The notes under the pieces are model-generated. The model was not told where the DNA came from, ran no database searches, and saw only the letters and a program-made list of their open reading frames with translations. From Palsa-89 sp963824345 (GTDB taxonomy: Bacteria > Acidobacteriota > Terriglobia > Bryobacterales > Bryobacteraceae), in contig CAWGOZ010000011.1 in the NCBI GenBank assembly GCA_963824345.1, forward strand, positions 62,001 through 126,000: a stretch of DNA of 64,000 bases. Reading direction: 5' to 3'. The position numbers and the translations under genes were made by a program. The number at the start of each line of letters is the position of its first letter. Within the stretch, counting starts at the first letter, position 1. This document shows, in pieces, positions 31,330-39,760 of the stretch.

Positions 31330-34185
31330 CTAATGGGTTACGGTCAGCATGGCAGCCTGGCTGGCGACGCCTCCCACGGTGACCACCACCGGTTGCGCGC
31401 CTAGCGGCGCAGCGGCCGGAACTACATAGTTGATCTGCGTGACACCCACCAATCCCGGAGGAATTCCAATGAATTTGACGGTCGCCGGCAGGTTCGCCAC
31501 AGTCACGGTCACCGGGAGAACGGGCTTGGGAAGCTGGGCATCTGGAGTTGTCGAAGAAGGCGACGTGCCGTCGGCCAGACTCGGAGTGACTTGCCCGTCG
31601 CCGGTTATATACAGCGCGGACTCTACGCCGCGCCCCGCGCTGGAGAAGGGTGGAAACACGAATCCGTTGTCCATGAAGATGCCGGGGGCTGCCGGCGCCA
31701 CTCGAATCGTGTAGTTCACGTTGGCGTACGGGTTGCCCAGAGTCAGCGTCGCATATCCCGGTTGCGTCTCATAGGGAATCTGGAGGTTCACTTGATCCGG
31801 CGACACATAGTACAGGGAGGCCGTCACACCGTTCACCTCAGCTTCGAAACCTTGGAGGTATTGGGGCAGAGGAATGGTTCCCGCCGATTGTACGGCATTT
31901 CCAAGGCCCGTTCCGTAGACGCTCAGCAGCATGCCGGGCGCGTAGCCCTGCTGGCCCGAAGCAGCGTTGCTAGCGCCGGCGACGGTGAGCGGTGTTTGCG
32001 GGCCTTGGAATGGGATGCTCAACTGTTCGGACCAGTGATGTCCGTGCTGGTCCGTCCCGCTGTATCCGAACACCACATGCGTCGGCACCGCGAGGTTTGT
32101 CAGACTTAAGTTGCCCGACGAAATCGATCCGTTGGCTGGAATGGCGGCGGTCCGGAACACCGAGGCTACGTCGTAGGACTTACCGTTGATACTAAATTCG
32201 GCGACGGTGGCCGCGACGCCCGCTTCCTCCGACAGCGTGATTGTAAACAGCCAGCGGTGGGTGTCGATATCGGTGGATTGCTCGAACACCGGATTTTGAT
32301 TGATGGATGCGACCACCGCCGCCGAGACAGCCTCCGCGCTTGCTGCTTGCCCGCTCCACGCATGGATTAAGTTGTACGCATCGGGAGAGCCCACCCCCGA
32401 TGCCCGATCATAACCCGCGCCCGCGCTATATCCGAAGCTGCCGTTCGAACAATCCGGAGAACCGATCACGCACGGAACATTGTTGCTGCCCGCCGCGATG
32501 TCATGAAAAACGCCACTCGTATTCTGAGCCAGCCGGTAGAGCTCTGGGTTGATGTTCGCAAGGCCGGGTTGAGTTTGCGCGCCGGTAGACACCAGATATT
32601 GGTTCAGGAGGGTGACGATCCCGGCCATGGTCGGCCCTCCGATCGACGTGCCGCCGATGATCTCGAGAGCGCCCCCGGTGTAAATGAAGTAGCCGTCGTG
32701 ATTGGGCGAGGCAGCGATGGATACATCGGGGACATTCCGATAGCTGTTGCCCGGAACTCCGGGCCCCGTTTGCCACACCGGTTTAGGAAAGAAGATGCTG
32801 GTTCCTCCGCCACCGGCGCCGCCCAAAAGCCCGTAGCCGATATCGGTATCGTTCCAGACTCGCTCGGGAATATAGGAAAGGGCGGAAGCGCCGGTAGAGC
32901 TGTTAGCGGCGCCCCAATAATGGCCGCTCCCTTCGTCAAACTCGCTGCCGCCCATGGAAGTCACTTCCGGAACGCTGCCGGGCGCATCCACGGCCAGACC
33001 GTCCTGCGCGATCACGGCGTCCTGGTCTTCGCAATCGCCCGCGCCCATGTCTCCGGCCGCGTTCAACCATGTGATGCCTTCGGCATTGGCTTGGAGCGCC
33101 AAAGCTTGAAACATGGCCAGGTCGATCAAATCCTCGTTCTCGCAGAGCCCGTAACTCATGCTGATCACCGGGGCGTACGCTTCATCAATGGCCTGGGTCA
33201 ACGATGCGTTTACGTCGCCGGAGTTGACATAAATGATGCTGGCCTCCCGCGCCACCGCGCCTGACCATTCCAGATCCAAATCCGCTTCTGGGAGATCGTC
33301 CTGGCTTACGCCAGGGTCGGGAGATCCCTCCACTAGAATCTGCCTGGGAGGATTGGCCGGCAAACCATACATCGAGCGGAATGTTGCGATGTCCGACAGA
33401 TTGACGTCCGTCTGGCCCACGATGACCAGCTTCTGGCCGGATCCATTAATACCGGCGCTATACAACGGCGCTACATCGTAGATGGTGGCGAAATCGTCAG
33501 GCACGATCTGGTGCTGGGCTCCCGCCGTATAGGCGGGAACGCTGCGACGGGCATAGCGCGGCCTTAGGCGAAAATCGTGCAGCCCCAAAAACCCGCGCAC
33601 GATGCCGGAGAGCGCAGCGGGAATGGAAGGGTCGGTCGCGTTCGCATAGTGCACCTTGCCGTTTTCCAGATACTGGTGGATCTCGGTATGGAGCGCGGCC
33701 TCTACTTGTTCCGCCGAGCCGCTGAATCGAATCCAGCCGCGGCTGCGAGCCACGCGTCCCACTTGCAGCCCTTGCGACTGAAGCCATGCCGTAATGCGAT
33801 TGATATCGCTCGGGCTGACGCCAAACCGATCCGCGTATTGTTCCGGCGTCAGCCATTTGTGATAGTTCGCCGAGCCGGGATTCTGCTGGCCGGCCAGCAA
33901 CCGCTCGAGCGAGGCCTGTTGACTGGAGGAGGGCTGGAAATACATGGTGATGAGGGGCAGAGGAAGCGACCGATTCACGGGCCCTTGGTCCAGCGCCGCC
34001 CGCGCCCGGGCCGGTACGTGGCGGCGCAGCGCTACCGTGCGACTATTGGCGATTGGCCCGCTAATCCGGTCCTGCTGAGCGTCGGCAGTCAGCGTGACTA
34101 GAGCGCAGATAGAAATAAAAAGAGCGAATGAACGCAAGCGAATGAACATAAATACCGGCCAGCTTTCGACCGGGATGTTTCTCAT
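31330..34185 (-). CDS. Exported S53 (sedolisin/kumamolisin-like) peptidase with Solibacter-type C-terminal domain
   Basis: About 940-951 residues. A signal peptide ends near ADAQ. The Pro-kumamolisin prodomain is about 70-200 (LTPEQYADRFGVSPSDINRITAWL, GWIRFSGSAEQVEAALHTEI). The catalytic domain follows, with Glu and Asp in LPEADLDLEWSGAV, the oxyanion-hole Asp in LNAAGDMGAGDC, and the nucleophile Ser in GGTSIGGPTMAGI. After a beta-rich middle, the last 220 residues (VAGASNAASGQQGYAPGMLLSVYGTGLG onward) match the TIGR03437-like module of Solibacter secreted proteins. S53 enzymes are acid-active; the prodomain should autocleave. The start at 34185 or ATG 34149 (MFIRLRSFAL) cannot be decided. 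Confidence 0.92.
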   Translation of the reverse strand: MRNIPVESWPVFMFIRLRSFALFISICALVTLTADAQQDRISGPIANSRTVALRRHVPARARAALDQGPVNRSLPLPLITMYFQPSSSQQASLERLLAGQQNPGSANYHKWLTPEQYADRFGVSPSDINRITAWLQSQGLQVGRVARSRGWIRFSGSAEQVEAALHTEIHQYLENGKVHYANATDPSIPAALSGIVRGFLGLHDFRLRPRYARRSVPAYTAGAQHQIVPDDFATIYDVAPLYSAGINGSGQKLVIVGQTDVNLSDIATFRSMYGLPANPPRQILVEGSPDPGVSQDDLPEADLDLEWSGAVAREASIIYVNSGDVNASLTQAIDEAYAPVISMSYGLCENEDLIDLAMFQALALQANAEGITWLNAAGDMGAGDCEDQDAVIAQDGLAVDAPGSVPEVTSMGGSEFDEGSGHYWGAANSSTGASALSYIPERVWNDTDIGYGLLGGAGGGGTSIFFPKPVWQTGPGVPGNSYRNVPDVSIAASPNHDGYFIYTGGALEIIGGTSIGGPTMAGIVTLLNQYLVSTGAQTQPGLANINPELYRLAQNTSGVFHDIAAGSNNVPCVIGSPDCSNGSFGYSAGAGYDRASGVGSPDAYNLIHAWSGQAASAEAVSAAVVASINQNPVFEQSTDIDTHRWLFTITLSEEAGVAATVAEFSINGKSYDVASVFRTAAIPANGSISSGNLSLTNLAVPTHVVFGYSGTDQHGHHWSEQLSIPFQGPQTPLTVAGASNAASGQQGYAPGMLLSVYGTGLGNAVQSAGTIPLPQYLQGFEAEVNGVTASLYYVSPDQVNLQIPYETQPGYATLTLGNPYANVNYTIRVAPAAPGIFMDNGFVFPPFSSAGRGVESALYITGDGQVTPSLADGTSPSSTTPDAQLPKPVLPVTVTVANLPATVKFIGIPPGLVGVTQINYVVPAAAPLGAQPVVVTVGGVASQAAMLTVTH

Positions 34186-34232
34186 TTTCCCACAGCGGTG
34201 GAGAACTTAGAATCAGATAAACTAAGACAGAA

Positions 34233-35159
34233 ATGCAACGGACTTTCCGCGCAGCTGTGTTGTTCGCGCTCGCGCTGCTGCCTGCCGCCTTTCTCCTCCG
34301 CATTGCCGCGAACGAACGTTCTGCCTTCGCGGGCCGTTGGGATTTGACCATCACGACGCAGAAAGGCGCTTACCCATCTTGGATGGAATTCGCCGATGAG
34401 GGTGGTACGCCCGCGATCCGCATGGTGGGGCGTACGGGCAGCGTGCATGCAGTGCGCGAGGCGCGGGTGCAAGGATCGCATCTGACGTTCGTCGATCCAC
34501 AGTCCTCAAGCGGCGGCCAATGGGACTTGACCGTAAAGGATCATAAGCTCACCGGCCATTCGCCCGATGGCGAGGTCTCGGGCGTTCCGGCGCCGCTGCT
34601 GAACCGACAAATTCCCGACGCCTGGACCGCTCCTGAGCGGCTGTTTAACGGGCGCGATCTCTCCGGCTGGGAGCCGGACCAGGCCTCCAACAGCCACTGG
34701 GTGGCCCAGGACGGCGAGCTTCATAATCGGAGCGCGGGTGCGAACCTTCGCACTGTGCGCACATTCGCCGATTTGAAACTGCATATCGAATACAATTGCC
34801 CGCCCGGAGGCAACAGCGGCGTGTACTTGCGCGGGCGCTATGAGATCCAGGTGGAGTACGAGCCGCCGGACAAGAACGACGCGTTTCACGGCATGGGTTC
34901 CATCTACGGCTTCATTGCGCCGTCCAAGCAAGTCGCCGCCCGGCCGGGCGAGTGGGAGAGCTATGACGTGACCCTGACCGGCCGCGGCGTGACCGTGGTT
35001 CGCGACAACGTACTCATCATTGACAAGACGGAAATCCCGGGCATCACCGGCGGCGCGCTCGACAGCCACGAAGCCGAGCCTGGCCCGCTGTATCTGCAAG
35101 GGGACCACACGGGCGGTCTCAAGTTCCGCAACATTACGATCGCGCTACCGAGACCGTAA
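34233..35159 (+). CDS. Exported DUF1080 (3-keto-disaccharide hydrolase-like) protein
   Basis: 308 residues. A signal peptide or anchor (residues 1-27), a small beta-rich domain (30-125), then a DUF1080/LamG-like jelly roll (RLFNGRDLSGWEPDQASNSHWVAQDGELHNR, PPGGNSGVYLRGRYEIQVEYE, GEWESYDVTLTGRGVTVVRDN, GPLYLQGDHTGGLKFRNITI). The family includes 3-keto-glycoside hydrolases and is abundant in soil acidobacteria and planctomycetes, acting on oxidised sugars in the periplasm. The exact substrate is not predictable. It is divergent from the S53 peptidase. Confidence 0.88.
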   Translation: MQRTFRAAVLFALALLPAAFLLRIAANERSAFAGRWDLTITTQKGAYPSWMEFADEGGTPAIRMVGRTGSVHAVREARVQGSHLTFVDPQSSSGGQWDLTVKDHKLTGHSPDGEVSGVPAPLLNRQIPDAWTAPERLFNGRDLSGWEPDQASNSHWVAQDGELHNRSAGANLRTVRTFADLKLHIEYNCPPGGNSGVYLRGRYEIQVEYEPPDKNDAFHGMGSIYGFIAPSKQVAARPGEWESYDVTLTGRGVTVVRDNVLIIDKTEIPGITGGALDSHEAEPGPLYLQGDHTGGLKFRNITIALPRP

Positions 35160-35168
35160 GCTCCCGCC

Positions 35169-35501
35169 TTATTCCACCGTCAACACCACCGGCTGCTCGA
35201 TGATCGATGCCTTGTTGGCCGTCAGAAAAGCCAAATGATACCGGCCGGGCTTGATGCGAGGAACCTGAAACTTGATCTTGTCACTGCTCTTTTCCATGAC
35301 GGCGACTTTCGTGTCCACCTTGCCGTCGGTGAGATACAATTCCGCGCCCCCGGTTTGGTCGGCGCCTTCACAGGTGGCGTTCACCGTATCGCCCGTCTTG
35401 GCAGTGTCGGGATCCACCGCCGAACATCGCGGCGTTCCCTGAAATCCGGCCATGGCAGCGGCCGAGGCCAACAGAAGTCCAACAACGAAGCACGTATGCA
35501 T
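35169..35501 (-). CDS. Small exported Ig-like (IPT/TIG-type) protein
   Basis: 110 residues from the ATG at 35501, which has an ideal GGAGG site. A signal peptide (MHTCFVVGLLLASAAAMAG) is followed by a single Ig/TIG-like beta-sandwich (CSAVDPDTAKTGDTVNATCEG ... AELYLTDGKVDTKVAVMEKSSDKIKFQVP ... GRYHLAFLTANKASIIEQPVVLTV). Such stand-alone IPT domains are common in Solibacter-like genomes. There are two Cys residues that could form a disulfide. It is convergent with the DUF1080 gene nine bases away. A longer frame from 35597 is rejected. Confidence 0.75.
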   Translation of the reverse strand: MHTCFVVGLLLASAAAMAGFQGTPRCSAVDPDTAKTGDTVNATCEGADQTGGAELYLTDGKVDTKVAVMEKSSDKIKFQVPRIKPGRYHLAFLTANKASIIEQPVVLTVE

Positions 35502-35553
35502 GGTGCCTCCAGTGCTGGAAATTATACACCCGCGACCGTCAACGATTTCCGCG

Positions 35554-37017
35554 CTAATTCCGTTTTTCCATCTCGGCCAGCGCGGCCATCTCCTCATCGA
35601 ACGTCGCGATGCGGCCGTGCACTGGAATGTCTTTGGCGAAGTGGATCTTTCGCATGGCCAGATTCTGACGATAATTCTCGGCCCAGGGATGCTTGAACCA
35701 CGTCATATCGATCAGATCGCCCTGCACCAGCAGGTTATCGCGCGGGACAAACCCGGCAATCAGGTAGGGCGCATGCGTGTTGTCGCACAGACGGAACAGA
35801 TCCACTTCCATGGAACCGTCCTTGAGGATAAGCGTGTCGTCCATGCCCCGAAACTTCAGCGTCTTGCCGGACTTGGTCAGCAGATCAGGCTTCAGGGTCG
35901 CTTTGCGCGAAGTCATTTCCTTGAAAATGCTCTCATTGCCCTGGTGCGAGATCACCGTAAGACCCTCGGCCACCGCCGTTCGCAGTCCCCCGGTGTGATC
36001 GAAATGATGATGGGTGACGATCACCTCCGTGAGCGGCTTATGCGGGGCCAGCGAGCGGGCTTTATCGATCACCGCTTTCGTGCGGGCTTCGCTGGTGGGC
36101 GCCTCGAACAAAGTGAGATGATCGTCAAATTCAAATAGAATGCTGAAGGCGTTGCCGCCCGTGCCCGCCAGCCACCAGATCCCCTTGGCCACCGGCTGGG
36201 CGTCCACGGAAATAACGGGAGGACCCGGCGCGGCGGCGCTCTTCACGGCGGCGGGCGCAGCCAGATCCCCCACGTCGCCATTCACGGTGTTCTTCGAGAC
36301 GTGAAAATCCCCGCTGGTCCAATTCCGGAAATCGATTTTGGTGATATAGCGCCTGGGCAGTTGGATGCCGCTGACGGTTTCGTAATCCTGAAACGAGGTG
36401 GTGTTGACAACATCCCCCAGATTCTCGCTGGACGTCATCCAACTCACCGACGCAGGCAGGTGCGTGACGCCATCCAGCGCGAGCGTCAGCTTGTCGCCTT
36501 GGGCGGTGATGACGTTGATCAGCTCCTGGGCGCCCTTCTTGCGCGGCGCGCCGACTTTCGCGCCTGGATCCAGCGCGGCGCGTACAATCGTAACCGGCGT
36601 TCCCAGCATCTCATAACGGCGATCCACCACGGCGGCGTCCGATGCCCGCTGCGCGTGGCCTTCGGCATTGCTGTTGAACGCAAGGTCGCCGTCCAGGCTC
36701 AGGCTCTGCCGGTTGTCGGTTTGGAGCGCAAACGGAAACATCCCGATACGATGCTGCTCGGTCCGCGCGCGATTGTTGGCCAAATCGATGCTACGCTTGA
36801 ACTCGGCCACCCACCAGGTCGGCAGCGGGCCTTCCGGAAATGGGTTTTGCCCGATGTTCGGGGCCACGCCGGAGCCTTCCATCGTCAGCGTCTTGACCGC
36901 CAGTATCTTTGCCTTCCCGCCCAGCGCCTGGGCGGCGATCGAGATTGCTTTCATTCCGGGGGACTGGCCGAATGCTACCGCCGCCATTGCGAAAATAATG
37001 GAAATGGTTCGTGTCAT
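35554..37017 (-). CDS. Exported metallo-beta-lactamase-fold hydrolase
   Basis: 487 residues from the ATG at 37017 with signal peptide MTRTISIIFAMAAVAFGQ. Residues 20-280 hold an exported beta-rich region (outer-membrane lipoprotein-sorting-like). Residues 290-487 are an MBL fold with VTHHHFDHTGGLRTA (Zn-binding HxHxDH) and later His/Asp ligands (HQGN, VQGDLIDM, PVHGR). The MBL part resembles quinoprotein relay or SoxH-type hydrolases, but the reaction is unknown. The ORF extends in frame to 37332, but that part has no family features. Confidence 0.85.
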   Translation of the reverse strand: MTRTISIIFAMAAVAFGQSPGMKAISIAAQALGGKAKILAVKTLTMEGSGVAPNIGQNPFPEGPLPTWWVAEFKRSIDLANNRARTEQHRIGMFPFALQTDNRQSLSLDGDLAFNSNAEGHAQRASDAAVVDRRYEMLGTPVTIVRAALDPGAKVGAPRKKGAQELINVITAQGDKLTLALDGVTHLPASVSWMTSSENLGDVVNTTSFQDYETVSGIQLPRRYITKIDFRNWTSGDFHVSKNTVNGDVGDLAAPAAVKSAAAPGPPVISVDAQPVAKGIWWLAGTGGNAFSILFEFDDHLTLFEAPTSEARTKAVIDKARSLAPHKPLTEVIVTHHHFDHTGGLRTAVAEGLTVISHQGNESIFKEMTSRKATLKPDLLTKSGKTLKFRGMDDTLILKDGSMEVDLFRLCDNTHAPYLIAGFVPRDNLLVQGDLIDMTWFKHPWAENYRQNLAMRKIHFAKDIPVHGRIATFDEEMAALAEMEKRN

Positions 37018-37209
37018 GGGTGGTTTCCTGCGTCCAAATCTTACTACGTTCCTGGTCCTCCTCGCTCCCGGCTTCTCTATTCTGCGTTCTGTATTCAGAA
37101 TTCCGCTCTTTTTCTGATTTCTCCTGTATACTTGAGTCGACATTCCTTTTTGAGAGGCGCCCACGCATGCCGACTCCTCTTTCGACCGAGTGCAGAAAGA
37201 GGCAGTCCA

Positions 37210-37488
37210 TTGCAAATAGCAGGCGGTCAGATTCCCGAAGCGCAATTCAGGCCCCCGGTTCCCCCGCAAGTTCCGTCTTTGGACGACTACAGGAGCAGGA
37301 CGCGCAAGATCATCGACCTTTTCCTGGCCCACAAACTCAGTTTCGCCGACTGCATTGCCGCCCTCGATGCTGCCTTGGCGGATCTTATCCCCAGCCTCAC
37401 CGGCACTGAACTTCCCGCGCTTCGTGCGCTCCTACTGAACAACAACGAAATAGTCATGAAGGAAATGGAACGCAGGGGACCACCCTAG
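37210..37488 (+). CDS. Small hypothetical protein
   Basis: A 92-residue frame starting at TTG 37210 after AAGAGG (seven-base spacing). It reads as a soluble helical protein: SLDDYRSRTRKIIDLFLAHK, LSFADCIAALDAALADLIPSL and LPALRALLLNNNEIVMKEME. The regular heptad-like Leu/Ile pattern and the strand bias make it likely to be real, but no family is recognised. It is convergent with the nitronate monooxygenase gene, whose stop overlaps its end. A longer frame reaching back under the MBL gene is a shadow. Confidence 0.55.
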   Translation: MQIAGGQIPEAQFRPPVPPQVPSLDDYRSRTRKIIDLFLAHKLSFADCIAALDAALADLIPSLTGTELPALRALLLNNNEIVMKEMERRGPP

Positions 37489-38420
37489 CAGCCAGCCTCC
37501 CGAAATTCGCGGATCAGACGGCCGCACAACTCCGCGGTGGTGGGTATGTCGTGAATATCGCCGACCCCATGTCCAGCGGACCAGATGTTTTTCCACGCTT
37601 TGGCTTCTCCTTCCGCCGTCACCTGCATTCCACTGTGGGGCGGGAGGTTTTCCGGGTCGCCGCCCGCCGCCACGATGCTGTCGCGCAGGAAATTGGCGTG
37701 AACGCCGCTGATGGCGTCCGTGTACAGAATGTCCTTGGCATTGGCGCTACAAATCATCTCTTTGAATGCATCCGGCGCCAGACTCTCTCGCGTACTGATG
37801 AAGCGCGTTCCCAAATAGGCGAGATCTGCGCCCATCAGCCGCGCCGCGGCGATCTGGCTCCCGTTGGTGATGGCGCCCGAGAGCACCACCGTTTTGTCGA
37901 AGAACGCGCGAATTTCCGCGACCAGCGCGAAAGGACTGAGCGTTCCGGCGTGGCCGCCCGCTCCCGCAGCCACCGCGATGATGCCGTCCACGCCCGCGTC
38001 CGCGGCTTTCCGCGCGTGATGCAGATGGATGACGTCGTGGAATACCCATCCTCCGTAGGAGTGCACGGCATCCACCACGTTCCGGGCGGCGCCCAGGGAC
38101 GTAATCACTAGCGGAACACGGTGGCGTACGGTGATTTCGAGATCGCGCTCCACGCGCGGGTTGGTTTTGTGGACGATGAGATTCACGCCGTACTGCGCCG
38201 GCGGCCGTCCGCTTTCGACTCTGGCCGCATCCAGACGCCGCTGAATCTCCAACAACCATTCCTCGTATCCTTCGCTGGTGCGTCGGTTCAGGGCCGGAAA
38301 CGTTCCAATCACGCCGTGCCGGCAAGCCTCCACCACCAGGTCGGGACCGGACACCAAAAACATCGGCGCAGCGATGGCGGGAATGGCCAGGCCCTCGCGC
38401 AATTTTTCGGGAAGGGACAT
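37485..38420 (-). CDS. Nitronate monooxygenase (2-nitropropane dioxygenase family)
   Basis: 311 residues of a flavin TIM-barrel. AAPMFLVSGPDLVVEACRHG is the opening phosphate/FMN loop, IAVAAGAGGHAG carries the catalytic His in the GGHAG motif, VVLSGAITNGSQIAAARLMGADLAYLGTRFIST is the FMN-phosphate clamp and GHGVGDIHDI the tail. The reaction is oxidation of alkyl nitronates such as propionate-3-nitronate to carbonyl compounds, protecting against plant nitro-toxins. Related proteins also act on acyl-ACP substrates, so the true substrate is unsure. It is monocistronic on the minus strand. Confidence 0.92.
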   Translation of the reverse strand: MSLPEKLREGLAIPAIAAPMFLVSGPDLVVEACRHGVIGTFPALNRRTSEGYEEWLLEIQRRLDAARVESGRPPAQYGVNLIVHKTNPRVERDLEITVRHRVPLVITSLGAARNVVDAVHSYGGWVFHDVIHLHHARKAADAGVDGIIAVAAGAGGHAGTLSPFALVAEIRAFFDKTVVLSGAITNGSQIAAARLMGADLAYLGTRFISTRESLAPDAFKEMICSANAKDILYTDAISGVHANFLRDSIVAAGGDPENLPPHSGMQVTAEGEAKAWKNIWSAGHGVGDIHDIPTTAELCGRLIREFREAGC

Positions 38421-38463
38421 GCAGCCATCATCTCATCGCCTATTGATGGAAGCGCGAAGCCTG

Positions 38464-39486
38464 TTATCGTATTTGGACGCTGGATACGGTTCCGTCCGTC
38501 AGGCGAACCGTGCCGAGGCTCTCACCATTTACGGAATACTGGAAGATCTCAATTAAATGTCCGTCGTCATCCGTGGTGATACGCCCGGCCGGCGGCCCGA
38601 GTTGCAGCACCTGCGAGCGGCTCATCCCCGCGGTGACTTTCTGGAGATCGCCCGCAGTCATCTCGCGCGGCGCAGGAGGCGCTGCTGGCTTCGCGCCCGG
38701 GTCTTTCGCGCCCGCGCTTGCGACCGTGTCCGTCGGTGGCGTGAGGCTGGGGTTCAATTGCCTGGCCTTGGCGAGGTCCGCCTCAGCCCGTGCCGGCTGC
38801 CCGAGTGCGCGGAGAGCGGCGCCCCGGTCATAGAAAGCCTGAGCTAAATTCGGATAAAGCCGGATGGATTTGTCGTAGTCCTGAAGTGCGCGGTCGTATT
38901 GGCCCTTGCCGGCGTAGGCCAGCCCACGCTCATGGTAGGTAGCTGCGAAAAATAGTGGAGCCAGATTCGGTTTGAGCCGGATGGCCTGGTCGAAATCCTG
39001 AATGGCGCGATCATATTGGCCCTGAACCTCGTACACGTCGCCGCGGGCATAAAAAGATGTGGCCGATTTCGGGTCTAGCCGGATGGCTTGGTTGAAGTCG
39101 CCGACAGCCCGCTCATTTTGGCCCTGGAGCGAGTACGCGGTGCCCCGGCTCTGGAAGGCTGGGGCGTACGTCGGATCGCGCTTGATGGCCTGGTCCAAGT
39201 CCTGAATGGCCCGATCGTATTGCCGCTTACGAAGATAGGCGCTGCCCCGGTTGCTGAAGGCTCGGGCCATCTGTTCCTGCGACTGGCGGCCTGCCTGAAT
39301 CACCGCTGTGCAGCCGGCGATCGCGTTATCGGGATCGTGGGAGAAGCAGCGCTGGGCATCCGGAATATAGGCGACTGGAGTTTGGGCGGCTGCTAAGCAG
39401 CCGAAACCCGCGATCTGCAGCAACACCAACCCCGGCGCCCAACTTCCCTTCGTCGCCCGAGCCGAAACCTTCATCAATCCTGGCAT
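38464..39486 (-). CDS. Exported TPR protein with BamE/SmpA-like C-terminal domain
   Basis: 340 residues. A signal peptide to about residue 35, then a run of at least five 34-residue TPR units (YLRKRQYDRAIQDLDQAIKRD, YSLQGQNERAVGDFNQAIRLD, YEVQGQYDRAIQDFDQAIRLK, YAGKGQYDRALQDYDKSIRLY, LRALGQPARAEADLAKARQLN). A Pro/Ala-rich linker and a 60-residue SmpA/OmlA-type domain follow (MTAGDLQKVTAGMSRSQVLQL ... IEIFQYSVNGESLGTVRLTDGTVSSVQI). Combining TPR with BamE-like is unusual; it suggests a role in outer-membrane assembly or lipoprotein handling, which is inference. Confidence 0.85.
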   Translation of the reverse strand: MPGLMKVSARATKGSWAPGLVLLQIAGFGCLAAAQTPVAYIPDAQRCFSHDPDNAIAGCTAVIQAGRQSQEQMARAFSNRGSAYLRKRQYDRAIQDLDQAIKRDPTYAPAFQSRGTAYSLQGQNERAVGDFNQAIRLDPKSATSFYARGDVYEVQGQYDRAIQDFDQAIRLKPNLAPLFFAATYHERGLAYAGKGQYDRALQDYDKSIRLYPNLAQAFYDRGAALRALGQPARAEADLAKARQLNPSLTPPTDTVASAGAKDPGAKPAAPPAPREMTAGDLQKVTAGMSRSQVLQLGPPAGRITTDDDGHLIEIFQYSVNGESLGTVRLTDGTVSSVQIR

Positions 39487-39760
39487 CGGCGGGTATCGGG
39501 CCGAACTTTAGTTTCGATTGACGCTTCGAATTTGACATTTCCGTTAATCATGTGCTAAAAAAGTAAAAACTTTTGCTAGAGGTTATGAGAAGCCTAAGCT
39601 TGCACCCTTGATGGCGCAATTCCGAGCGTAGACGGCGCAGTTCCGAACCTAGCCGCTACGTCGCATCCCTGTTGATCTGAGCTTGAGTCTTCTTCCATTT
39701 AACATATTCGTACCCTCCCATGGAGGAGCGATACGTTTTTTCGGACGAAAGGAAAGCGAT
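39487..39760. other. Gap between TPR-BamE gene and Oar receptor
   Basis: 274 bases with no gene. It holds an AT-rich stretch around 39540-39580 (possible promoter area for the receptor) and two imperfect 21-base tandem units at 39612-39652, each with GGCGCA-A/G-TTCCGA. Function unknown. Confidence 0.4.
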
